Assembly (NCBI RefSeq): GCF_022605725.1
Contig: NC_065550.1
Coordinates: forward strand, 8,618,001 to 8,682,000
Source: Anthonomus grandis grandis
Lineage: Eukaryota > Arthropoda > Insecta > Coleoptera > Curculionidae
Length of the DNA: 64,000 nucleotides
Direction of reading: 5' to 3'
Shown here: positions 46,861 through 57,470 of the stretch, one piece after another
Position numbering within the stretch: position 1 is the first letter of the stretch
Layout of the letters: every line of letters begins with the position of its first letter
The notes under the pieces: generated by a model
Seen by the model: only the letters and a program-made list of their open reading frames with translations
What the model was told of the DNA's origin: nothing
Database searches by the model: none
Program-made: the position numbers and the translations under genes

Positions 46861-48537
46861 CAGGGTGGCCCAAAAATAAGTTAAGGTCATCAACGTAATT
46901 TTTTTAAATGTACACACCTATTTTTTATTTTAGATTTAGGTTCTACATCAAATTCTAAGTACATTTCATGTAACATGTCCTATACCTAAACTCGACCGTT
47001 GACGATTGAACACAATAAAAGGCTATTTTTGGAAGAGTTATTTATATCAAGCAACCTATCAGTTATTGTTTGGTTATTTACATTTGTGGTTGGTGTTTTT
47101 GATTGTTAACTTGTCACAATTTGTTGACATCAAATAATTTTGAGTGAATTTAGTTTGATTTAGATGCCTAAGCAAAGTTTTGCTTGTGTTAAGTTTATCA
47201 AAAGATAAAATTAAAATTTCAAAAAATGGTACGTCTTAGTGAGCGAGAGCGAATAGAGATTTTGATGATGGTTGGTTATGGAAACAGGATGCGCACTCAG
47301 ATGGAAGTCTGTGAAATTTATCATGCCAAGTATCCTGATAGGCCACCCGCCACGTATATCTCAAAGTACTGTCAGTAAAATAGAACAGAAATATCGGGAT
47401 TTGGGTCATGTCAGGGATAATTATACGAAAGGTCGGTCAAGTATATCAGAAGAGAGGCAACTAAATGTTTTGCTGGCAGTTGAAGAAGATTGCCATAAAA
47501 CGACTCGCCATATTGCGTTAGAAAATCAGATATTCCAGACATCCGTCGTTAAGTATTTAGGTATAAATAAATGGCACCCTTACAAAGTTCAATTGGTTCA
47601 TGAACTAAATGAAGATGACCCAGAGAGGCGTTTAGAATTTTGTGAGAGACTTATGGACTTGTGCCATGCTAATCCACAATTTTCAAAAAAAATTGTATTT
47701 TCTGATGAGGCAACGTTTTGTCTTCATGGTAGTGTAAACCGGCAAAACTGCCGATATTGGGCTACTGAAAATCCGCACTGGATGTCCAGCCAACAGCCAA
47801 GTCCCTCAAAAAGTAAATGTTTGATGGGCGGGGGTGATTGAAAACAGGGTTATAGGGCCCTTTTTCTTTGAAGGGTACTTGAATGGCGAGAGGTATTTAG
47901 AGTTTTTAGAAAATGACTTGGTTCCATGCCTTGCCACTTTATACCCCGATCCAGAAGACCCGGATATATTAGATAATTCCTTATGGTATCAGCAAGATGG
48001 AGCTCCAGCCCATTACACTCGTCCCGTACGCCAGTACCTGGATACCGTTTTCCCTGGACGTTGGATTGGTCGGAGGGGTGCAATTGAATGGCCGGCCAGA
48101 TCGCCGGATCTGACTCCTTTAGATTTTGTTTTGTGGGGGTACCTTAACTCCAAAGTTTATGTTAATCGGCCAAACAACATTGAAGACTTAAAAATTAGAA
48201 TAACGGAAGAAATAAGATTGATAGAACCTTCTGTTATCGATAACGTTTTACAAGAATTTCAGCATCGACTGGGATATTGCCAAGAGGTTCGTGGCAGTCA
48301 TTTTCAACACTTAATATATTAATTAAAATATTTTTATGTATTCTTGCTTGATATAAATAACTCTTCCAAAAATAGCCTTTTATTGTGTTCAATCGTCAAC
48401 GGTCGAGTTTAGGTATAGGACATGGTACATGAAATGTACTTAGAATTTGATGTAGAACCTAAATCTAAAATAAAAAATAGGTGTTTACATTTAAAAAAAT
48501 TACGTTGATGACCGTAACTTATTTTTGGGCCACCCTG
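46861..48537 (+). mobile_element. DD41D mariner element
   Basis: 1677 bp, TA-flanked (46859-46860 and 48538-48539). TIRs of about 195 bp (46861-47056 and 48344-48537) start CAGGGTGGCCCAAAAATAAG and differ at few positions, so the copy is fairly young. One plus-strand transposase. Confidence 0.93.
47226..48322 (+). pseudogene. DD41D mariner transposase, two frameshifts and a stop
   Basis: ATG at 47226: MVRLSERERIEILMMVGYGN, EVCEIYHAKYPDRPP, then a frameshift near 47350. The next frame gives ISQSTVSKIEQKYRDLGHVR, NKWHPYKVQLVHELNEDDPE, catalytic Asp 1 in IVFSDEATFCLHGSVNRQN and RYWATENPHW. A frameshift near 47805 and a TGA (NV-stop-WAGV) follow. The last 160 codons are open: NRVIGPFFFEGYLNGERY, Asp 2 in YQQDGAPAHY, GRWIGRRGAIEWPARSPD, Asp 3 in LTPLDFVLWGYL, and YCQEVRGSHFQHLIY to TAA at 48322. 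All catalytic residues are kept; Asp 2 to Asp 3 has 41 intervening residues. Confidence 0.92.
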
Positions 48538-48664
48538 TATACATAAAATTATAGTAAGAAAACCCACAGTTAAAAATAAAAATCGACATGTCCGAGCGTT
48601 TTTTTTTTTGAACATACCCCTAAATTTTAAATGAATTTATTCCAACCTTTACGTTCGCACTGTA

Positions 48665-50183
48665 CAGGGTGTCTCACGACGAATAGACGCGATCGATATC
48701 TCGGAAACTAGTTTTTCAAAAATTTTGAAAATTTGGCAACATGGCACAGTCAATGGGGGCTACATAACTAAAATAATTTGACAGTTGTGACGTTTCCGGT
48801 TATACCGGAAGTAGGTGTCAACTTCGTTATTTTAAATGGAACACCCTGTATATTTTTACATTTTTGACTTATACGTGAAATTCTAAGTATATTTTGTGAA
48901 TAATGTCATATACCTAAGTGTAACCGTTTTTGACATATTTTTAATTTCATGTCAAAAACTATGTTTATAAGCCCTAACATAATTACCGATTACTCCCTTT
49001 TAGTAGCCTTTATTCATTGGTTAGTTTTGGTTTTATTTTAGAGGAAGGATCACTTTAAAAGACTATTTTAATATTTGGCTAAAAAAAGATACAGGGGAGT
49101 CAAAAACTAGCATTAAAAATTAAAATGAAAAAATCATTAAAAGTCAATTTTTTTAAATGGAAACCCCCTATTTTTGTAATTTTTTCATAAAGATAATTAA
49201 AAATAAGGTTAACTTTGTATAAGGTTATCTAGTCCAAAAATTGATAGTTTCCGAAATATTGGCAGTTTAAATTTGGCCTAATATTAAAAGCCGTATAGTA
49301 ACACGGCTCAAGGATTGTTGATTAGTTTGGCATGACGGTTGTCATAGTAGACAATAGTAGCGGCAGTAAGACAATGGATTATATGCATTAAATTTATAAG
49401 TTACTTGCTATTTAAGTTTTCTTCGTAAAAGTGTAATTTAATTAAAAAGTGTACATTTCTGTTATAATCCATTATCTTAGTGTTGCTTGTAGCGGTTACT
49501 ATGACAACCGTCATGGTTAACTAATCAACAATCCTTGAGCCGTGTACAACTATACGGCTTTTAATATTAGGCCAAATTTAAACTGCCAATATTTCGGAAA
49601 TTATCAATTTTTGGACTAGATAACCTTATACAAAGTTAACCTTATTTTTAATTATCTTTATGAAAAAATTATAAAAATAGGGGGTTTCCATTTAACAAAA
49701 TTGACTTTTAATGATTTTTTCATTTTAATTTTTAATGCTAGTTTTTGACCCCCCTGTATCTTTTTTTAGCCAAATATTAAAATAGTCTTTTAAAGTGGTC
49801 CTTCCTCTAAAATAAAACCAAAACTAACCAATGAATAAAGGCTACTAAAAGGGAGTAATCGGTAATTATGTTAGGGCTTATAAACATAGTTTTTGACATG
49901 AAATTAAAAATATGTCAAAAACGGTTACACTTAGGTATAGGACATTATACACAAAATATACTTAGAATTTCACGTAAAAGCCAAAAATGTAAAAATATAC
50001 AGGGTGTTCCATTTAAAATAACGAAGTTGACACCTACTTCCGGTATAACCGGAAACGTCACAACTGTCAAAATATTTTAGTTGTGTAGCCCCCATCGACT
50101 ATGCCATGTTGCCAAATTTTCAAAATTTTTGAAAAATTAGTTTCCGAGATATCGATCGCGTCTATTCGTCGTGAGACACCCTG
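48665..50183. mobile_element. 1.5 kb foldback element
   Basis: TA-flanked (48663-48664, shared with the preceding element, and 50184-50185). Two arms of about 720 bp in inverted orientation, nearly identical, with a loop of only about 75 bp around 49390-49465. Termini CAGGGTGTCTCACGACGAAT. Each arm is composite: the outer 185 bp (48665-48849 and 49999-50183) begins and ends with CAGGGTGT / ACACCCTG and is itself bounded by TA, so it resembles a complete MITE. No coding capacity. Very strong potential for intrastrand pairing. Confidence 0.9.
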
Positions 50184-50185
50184 TA

Positions 50186-50564
50186 TATATCAAATATTCA
50201 ATCAACGGTTGAAGTCCAGTGCAAATTACGAGACAAGCAAAATGTCTTTAAGCCTTTGTAAATATTTTATGCACTTCATGATGAACAGACTTAAGTCCAC
50301 AAATTCGGGAGCGTCTTTTGTCCATATTATCATGCAGGGCACAAAATAGGTATACGCACACGTTTAAAGAAATTTTGCTTACTTAGTTTAGACTCGTCTT
50401 AAACCAAAATACTATATTTTTACAATCGTATCATAACAAAAAGTATTAATTATTATACACAAAAAAATAGATGGAAAAGTACGGGAATAAAATGATTATG
50501 AAAAAACATTTATTCGAAAATGAAATACACACAAATGCCTTTTTAACTAAAAATCCTACATATA
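50186..50564. other. No gene; palindrome arm at left edge
   Basis: Non-coding. Its first 30 bases (TATCAAATATTCAATCAACG and following) are the inverted counterpart of 46706-46736, so the whole 46737-50183 stack sits inside a 30 bp-arm palindrome. Confidence 0.6.
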
Positions 50565-50566
50565 TA

Positions 50567-52638
50567 CAGTGCTTTTCTTTGAAGTCCCCCCCCCATTTAT
50601 TTTTTGAACGGGTCAAAAAAAATTTTTGAAACTTGGCATAAGTAAATTGGTCTATAGATACTATTTTTCACTGTAAACTAGGTAGTTGTAAATTCCAAGA
50701 TGGCGGCTGGGCGACATCTTGAGAAAAAATTTTAAATAGAAAGCGGGGTCGTGTGGTACCTCATTTTAAAGGTCTCAATGAGTACTTTATAACCCTGAAA
50801 TATTAGACCCATATCTTAACTCGTTTCAAAATGGCGGCCTAATAAAAAAAAAAAATTTTATTTTAACGTTTTACATTTTTATGATTCTTGAATAGGTAAA
50901 AATCAGTGTACGAAAATAAATACGTCACTATTTTATTTTGACATAAAAACTACAGTTCTAAATGTCAAAATAACACATAAGCGCCATCTTGAATAAATGC
51001 ATTAAAAAGAAATCTTGTGTTACCTCATTTAAAAGGTTTTATTGAGTACTTTTAATATTTATTACATGGACGGTGGACTCCGTTTTGACTCCGTTTTGAC
51101 CGATTTTATTAACGTTTTTAATAGAATACAATGAAATACTAATTTACAATTAGCAGATAAACAATTTATCAAAAGAAAAACAATATTTAATTTAAAAGAT
51201 GCTGGAAATGATTTCCTTGTACCTCTTGACACATAAATAACCTATCTGAAAATTCACGTCGAACATTTTCAAATACATCTGCCTCAATATTTTGACAAAT
51301 GTTAGCGATTCTTTGTCGTAGCTCAAAAATTGAGGCAGGTTCTGTTTCGTATACCTTTTGCTTTAGGTATCCCCACAAAAAAAAAGTCTAGCGGCGTTAA
51401 ATCTGGTGACCGAGCTGGCCATTCAATAGGACCCCGACGACCTATCCAACGACCAAAATAATTATCATTTAAGTCATTTCTCACATTCCTGGCAAAATGC
51501 GGAGGAGCACCATCTTGTTGAAATGTAATTTCCATGTCAAATTCATGTACATTAGCCTCAACAATTTCTGTTATGAGAGGATCGATAGCATTTTCCAGCA
51601 TATTTAAGTACAATTCACCTGTTAAATTTTCTTCTAAAAACAGCGGCCCTACGATATGATTCCCTAATATTCCTGCCCATACATTGATTTTTTGCGGATA
51701 CTGAGATCGGGTTTCACGAAAAATGTGTGGATTGGTATCACTCCAATATCGACAATTTTGTCTGTGGACATTACCATTTAAAAAAAAAGTACATTCGTCG
51801 CTAAAACAAATGTTGCGCACGTACGTAGGTTGCCTTTCTACTCTCTCTGCCATAATTTCACAGAATTGCACTCTTCGGTCAGGATCATCTTCAGTCAGTT
51901 GATGGACCATTTGGATCTTGTATGGGTGAAACTTATTTTTTTTTAAAACCCTCCATGCCGTCGAAGTTGAAACTTCACAGATATCAGCAACAGTTGGAGT
52001 AGAATGTTGGGGATTTTCTATTATTTCGCCAATTATTTGGACTTGCTTTTCTTCTGAAATAGTCATATGGCCTGGGCGTTTTTTATCCTGGACAGTACCA
52101 GTAGTTGTAAATTTATTTACAAGTTCCCTTAAATATTTACGGCAAATAGGACGATCAGGAAAACGTTCGTTAAAAACCCTTTCAGTCTTATGAAAATTAC
52201 GCGTTGCTCCATAAATAAAAATTGCTTCTACTTTTTCCTCCAATGGACGAGAATTAACCATTTTGAAAAAAACAATAAATTCAAACTGCCAAACACACTA
52301 AACAATATCTAACAATGACCGATACAAGAGTAATTTACCGGTTAAGGAAAAATATCTTAAAATTTTTTTTCGAATTTTTTTAATAGCTATTTGGTTTTTG
52401 GAATGTCTAAATAATGTTCAATAACCTTTAACGTGAAATGTGACATACGAAGGCGGTTTTTCGCCCTCGTTCTTCTTTTTCTCAAGATGTCGCCCAGTCG
52501 CCATCTTGGAATTTACAACTACCTAGTTTACAGTGAAAAATAGTATCTATAGACCAATTTACTTATGCCAAGTTTCAAAATTTTTTTTTGACCTGTTCAA
52601 AAAATAAATGGGGGGGGGGACTTCAAAGAAAAGCACTG
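50567..52638 (-). mobile_element. DD41D mariner element, nearly intact
   Basis: 2072 bp, TA-flanked (50565-50566 and 52639-52640). TIRs of about 160 bp start CAGTGCTTTTCTTTGAAGTC, include a C/G-run and CTAGGTAGTTGTAAATTCC, and end near the words AAGATGGCG and GACATCTTGAG. It has a long non-coding segment (50730-51180) on the 3' side of the gene. Confidence 0.93.
51187..52261 (-). CDS. DD41D mariner transposase with one frameshift
   Basis: Minus-strand ATG at 52261. Open for about 300 codons: MVNSRPLEEKVEAIFIYGA, HTH with KYLRELVNKFTTTGTVQDKK, second HTH with NPQHSTPTVADICEVSTSTA and WRVLKKNKFHPYKIQMVHQL, Asp 1 in NICFSDECTFFLNGNVHRQN, NCRYWSDTNPH, PQKINVWAGILGNHIVGPLF, Asp 2 in FQQDGAPPHFARNVRNDLND, WIGRRGPIEWPARSPDLTP and Asp 3 in PLDFF. 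A single-base change in the T-run right after (A-run near 51383 on the given strand) shifts the frame. The other frame continues LWGYLKQKVYETEPASIF to YLxCQEVQGNHFQHLLN (51378-51187). Only this homopolymer break separates it from a full-length protein of about 350 residues. It may be a real mutation or a sequencing error. Confidence 0.93.
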
Positions 52639-52659
52639 TATACACATAAACTAAATTTT

Positions 52660-54110
52660 AAAAAAATACATACTTCCACCTGCTTAAAGAAACTGCTTAG
52701 GATTTCACCTCTTGTGGGCCTCCAATTTCCTCCTTTTCTAGATTTTCTTAGAGTAATAGGTGGAAACAGATAAACCACGGAAATGATGGCCAGGAGATTA
52801 GGATCTATAAAAATTTTATTCTATGAAATATAGAGCATACTAACATCATAATTTTTACCTTCATAAATTGTGTCCAATTTAATCTGCCATTCCTCTAGTA
52901 AGGCATTTTTTCCTTTGGGAAAAGTTGTTTAAATTATATCAATTTTATCGCCATATTGAAGGTTAAAATCAATTTCCAGGTGCAAGAAAAATTACAGAAG
53001 AATTTATAAATAAATTTGTAAATTAATTAGTTGTATTCCAGTTGTCAATTTCAAGCACGGAAAATTGTCAAAAACAACTTTTTATTTCTATACCAATTTT
53101 TTCGAATTTTTCCTGTTGATTCCCAGGCTTCTTACGATTTTTATAAAAGATTCCGTTGCTGTTTTTAAGAAATCCAAATATTTCGAGGACTTATTTGAAT
53201 TAAGATTGAAATCTTCGGTTACTGAATTTTCTTTGTCTTCTGAGCTTTTATGGCCATCAGCCAGTTTAATGGCTTTTCTTATGTTATGATATCTGTGCCA
53301 TAATTTTCCTTTAGGACCTCCGTTTTGGTGAGGAATTATATACACGTCCGGCGTCTCAAGAGGAAATACTTTTGGAATTTCTTGCACCGCCTTTGAAAGT
53401 TTTGCACTATTTAAGTTTTTTCCAGAAAAATTTATCAATTCAAAAATGCATATGTTTGTCAACTTCTGACGTTGATCGTTGGTCAATTTTTCTTTATTTC
53501 CCAAGACAATTCTCCCTTCAGTTGTTTTTTAAAGAAGAGTCTCTAGTCCCTTAAATCAAAAATTAAAATTTAGCACTTTGTATATTATAATTTATATAAT
53601 AGTATTTAATCCGTAGAACTAAATTCATCTATAGATGTTATGATTAATATACCTCTAAAATGGACTATCTAAATAATCAATCTTAATGAGTTTCGTTTGA
53701 TCTTGTGTCGGTTCCAGACTACCAGGTCTCTTAAATAAATTGTTTGAGCTACTTATTGTTGGAAACACATAGGTTAAGAATATGTTGACAAGGATCCTAT
53801 ACTATTGTCTGTCAAAAAGCTAACATCATCTATAGTATCTGTTGACAAAGTTGATATGGTTTCACCATTTCAAAAAAAAATGCTTACAATAATAATATAT
53901 AAAACCACATATTATTTTGTTAGGAACTTACGAAAGCTTTTGAAAGTTGTTTTTCCCTTAGCTACTTTTGAAATTTATTTTTAAATATAAGGCGTGGGGT
54001 GGGCCTGCTTTTGGAAACAATGGCTTGATTGTGCCCTCATCAAGAAAATCAAAACTGTCATCACGTATGCCTTCAGCTAACAATAAAGCAAAAAGACTTT
54101 TTTTTTTAGG
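52660..54110 (-). pseudogene. Orphan multi-exon insect family, copy 1
   Basis: Minus-strand remnants in the same order as a recurrent insect gene family that I know only as uncharacterised. (1) SAM-like segment at 54100-53985: LAEGIRDDSFDFLDEGTIKP then LFPKAGP. (2) Open exon at 53540-53088: TTEGRIVLGNKEKLTNDQR, FPLETPDVYIIPHQNG and GPKGKLWHRYHNIRKAI, the FP-E...GKLY-RY-N signature. (3) FPKGKNALLEEWQIKLDTIY at 52920-52850 before a GT. (4) RKSRKGGNWRPTRGEILSSF at 52745-52680. The following exons are cut off by the mariner ending at 52638. Function unknown. The family also occurs in the element at 54844-58591. Confidence 0.6.
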
Positions 54111-54159
54111 AAAAATATGTAGGTATATTATGTTTATTAAATATAAACTAAAAATATTA

Positions 54160-54550
54160 TAGCATTAATAAAAAAAGTTGAACGTATAATAAAAATTATT
54201 TTAAGTTGATATTTGTATTTTATTTAATGTTGTGCTAAATCATTATAGGTACCTACTATCATTATAATAAAATAATATATAGCTATATTATATTATTAAG
54301 TACAACAAATTTTGAACACTATGTCAAAAATGTGGTCAGAAGTTATTTTTTAAGGTTGAGATGCCAGTCGCCAGTCACCCTACATAAACAATATTTAAAA
54401 AATGAAATGCTATAAAAGTAATGCCATATTTGAACAATCAGAGGTATCTAAATAAGTTTCTAGGCCCCAACTTATTAGCTGGAACTATTATTGTCCATTT
54501 CAGTAAAGATTTTTTAACTTTGATTTTCTTAAAAATACGTTTTATAGTAA
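54160..54550. other. No gene recognised
   Basis: AT-rich spacer containing the unrecognisable 5' end of the truncated non-LTR element. Confidence 0.4.
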
Positions 54551-54579
54551 CAAAATAAAAAATATAATTTACACAAATT

Positions 54580-54843
54580 GTGGAAACACCTACCAGAATA
54601 GCTCCTACGAGCCAGACATTAATCGATTTTATAGTCACCAATGACAAACATCAGGCGCACAGGGTACATCTCACACCTAAAATTAGTGACCACTCGATTT
54701 TGTCTATATCTCTTAATCAGGAAAACAAGCAAACTATCAAAACCGTTAAACATCAAAGATCGTTTAAAAACTACGACTCGCATCTACTACAAGAAAAACT
54801 TCTTGCTATTGATTGGAACAAGAATAGCTCCGACATAAATCTA
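54580..54843 (+). pseudogene. LINE endonuclease C-terminal part
   Basis: About 88 codons matching the end of an APE-type endonuclease: ETPTRIAPTSQTLIDFIVTN and the catalytic SDH motif in LTPKISDHSILSISL. The linker to the RT follows (FKNYDSHLLQEKLLAIDW, NSSDINL). The reading frame then runs into the inserted element. The N-terminal catalytic residues are upstream of the truncation. Confidence 0.85.
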
Positions 54844-55194
54844 CTACACTGAGAAAAATGGCCTTACTACAAACTTTAGTTAAAGGTATTCTAGTTGGTA
54901 TAACCACTTTACACGTAGCCCTAACCAAATTCTCGTCTAACAATAACGAAGCTGGTCTAGTTAAACGTTATTTATTACTGGCTACGCGGTATGTAAGTTA
55001 ACCCAACCATTTTATTAGTAAATTTATAAAATTATCTAGATTCCTAGTAATGGTTACAGTAAAGTCATGTTAAGCAATTCTATATGCAAACTTAGTTATA
55101 AGGCACAAATTACGTAGTAAAACTTAAACTAAAACTAAAATATCTAGTAACAGTAACTAAATCCTAATAGTGAGTCCATACAATCATGCAAATT

Positions 55195-55405
55195 TTATAT
55201 TTCGCGCGCAGTCATTGTTGTCAATTGTCATTTCAGAATTCCGCTTCCACCTGTCCGTCCGCCATGATTGATAGAGGATCAAAACGTGGTCGTGTCGGCG
55301 TTTTTGTTCTTTCTTTTCCTTTTATTTCTCTTCTCGAGGAGTAAGCTGGTGTCGCAATTGTTGTGCGTTGTGAAATGTGATCTTAATTTTATACTTTAAT
55401 TTGTA
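55195..55405 (+). promoter_or_regulatory. Likely promoter and leader of the orphan gene
   Basis: About 210 bp directly upstream of the first exon, clearly less AT-rich than the surroundings (CGCGCGCAGTC, CCGCTTCCACCTGTCCGTCC, GTCGGCG). Position and composition suggest a TATA-less promoter and 5' leader. Inference only. Confidence 0.35.
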
Positions 55406-57470
55406 ATGGATGATACTAAATTTGAAAACCATTTAAAGGCCTGGAGGCTGCAAGATTTTTTCCAAGCTTTTCGAGGTAGGTAACCATTTTTATAGTACCT
55501 AGTTATTTATGAAATTATGCTTTCTAATGACCACAACTGAAAGAAATGTGTATGGCTGCCCTAGATAGATAATATATTTAGGTATCTAACTATTTACTAG
55601 GAATTCATTAAAGAAAAATGTTATTCCCATAAAATATTACTTTTTCATCATTTTATAAATTTTAAAGTAAATTTTAAAACAACATCCTAAGTTTTTCAGC
55701 TCTAATTACTTACATTAACAGAGATATTCCAGGTGTTGCTAGTTTGTAATTAATCCAATGAAACCTGTAATCTGTGGCAAAGCCCACTCTCTTTATTTTT
55801 ACTAAACCCATAATATTACAAGGGATTGATTAATTTTTTATGGACACCATAAAAAATAGCTTTATAAAATTACTTTAACATTTTTTCATTCCATTATAAC
55901 TTTAAGTATGCTAATTATTCTTCATTAATTCTAGATCCAGCACTCCAACAAATCACTTTGTTACCATATCTTTTTCAAACTGTTAATGTGAAAAGTTCGA
56001 GAAAAGGTTTGCACTGGAGGACATCTAGATCAGAACTCTTAGAAATTTTCTTCTTTACCATCGTGTAATTCCACATAGAAATTCCATTTGGGTCAAATTA
56101 AATGACTTATAAGTTGACTAATGAAATTAGTAGGATTTTAGATTTTACTTTTTTTGGGATGCTTCATATGCACTCCATCCCTAAAAGTGAAATCCCTTGG
56201 TCAGGGCTCTCTTTTTTATAATACCAGTGCTTGAGAAAATATTTACAGATAATACTTGATGACTTATTGATTCCTGTAGATATTAGATGTATAACCTTTC
56301 ATTAAAAACAGTAATAATTTATGTCGAATCATGGATTTATTTCATTGAAGCAGTTTTATTAGCAGTTTTATTATTTCAGAATTTTAATGAATTGGAGCAA
56401 TGCATCAGACAAAGGCAAGAAAAACGCTATGGAACAATATTACAGCCCCTTGCAGTAGTTGTATGTGGTGCAGGGAAGGAAGATTTTTACATTGTGGTTG
56501 AGGTACAAAGTTGATACAGCTCTAAGGACTCTTGAGTTATTATTTTAGCTTTTTAATTCTATGGATATTGACTATCCTGCGGAAAGTGAACATATCTGGA
56601 TTTTAATTCATCAGATACTATTTAATTTAAAATCCGAAAGGAAAACCCCATCTGAGGCTGCTACAAGAAACATAAAATATTACTTACAACTATAATGGTT
56701 AAGAATAAACTTTTTGGATTCATTAAGTAAAGGTTTTAGACTAATTTAACAAATAATAATGCCAGTTTGCTTCATCTGCAGCTCATCTTTTTCAAAACTT
56801 AGTGCCCTTTTTAGCTATTTATCTATTGTTTATAATAAACAAAAAAATTATAGATATTGTAAAGAAAATCGTTGCATTAGACATTTCACAAGCCAAAAAA
56901 GTTTTAAGAAACATTTAAAGATTCATGAACCTCAACATTTCAGTTCAAGTGTGGGCAGTTTAAGTAACCAAAAAAAATAGGTTTAAAGATCAGCTAATTG
57001 GGAATTATCATAATATTGACATACTGATTTTTTAAAAGAATTTAAATTATCATTAATAAACAATAATGTTTCATTTATAACAAGTTGTATGCACAAAATT
57101 CTTCTTGTCGTAGAGATATTCAAAATGCTGTCAGTTATGTTACAGTATTACTTAATAACCCTATGAACATCTTTAAAAAATTTGTATTCACAGAACTTTG
57201 TGAGAAATATGGCATAAGTGCAAAAATTGTTTAGCAAAGTAATATTAGTTAAACTTGTAACTATTCAAAGTAAGTTATTTCACCAGAATGATATTATTGC
57301 AGTTGAGGAATTGAGAGGGATCACATTTAAGAAAATTAAATTTATTTTGATTATTGAGCTGGAAGAAACATGTTTTGTTTGTATTAATATAGTTCTTACA
57401 GAATTTCATGAGCATTTGTTTTCTTTTAAAATTAAATTTAGTGAGGAAGAGAGTTGTTGTTTGATCAATT
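55406..57470 (+). pseudogene. Orphan multi-exon insect family, copy 2
   Basis: Exon 1 (55406-55475) starts MDDTKFENHLKAWRLQDFFQ, a SAM-like beginning, and ends at a GT donor. At 55935-56065, after a TCTAG acceptor, SSRKGLHWRTSRSELLEIFF matches the WRPTR-E exon of copy 1. At 56380-56500, after an AG, NFNELEQCIRQRQEKRYG leads to TILQPLAVVVCGAGKEDFYI; shifted frames continue MDIDYPAESEHIWILIHQIL. At 56759-56980 a zinc-finger-like part (PVCFICSSSFSKL, CIRHFTSQKSFKKHLKIHE) follows. The last part (57218-57470) reads LVTIQSKLFHQNDIIAVEEL and ends EFHEHLFSFKIKF. The exon equivalent to FP-E...GKLY is not found and stops interrupt most parts, so this is a decayed or partial gene. Confidence 0.6.

Larger units (their letters stand above)
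46737..48662. mobile_element. Palindromic MITE split at its centre by a mariner
   Basis: Left arm 46737-46858 and right arm 48540-48662 are inverted copies of about 122 bp that start CAGTGCGAACGTAAAGG and include CTCGGACATGTCGATTTTTA. Flanking TA at 46735-46736 and 48663-48664. Without the mariner and one TA the arms meet as TTATGTATATACATAA, so the host is a nearly perfect hairpin and the mariner TA is its exact dyad centre. Confidence 0.88.
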
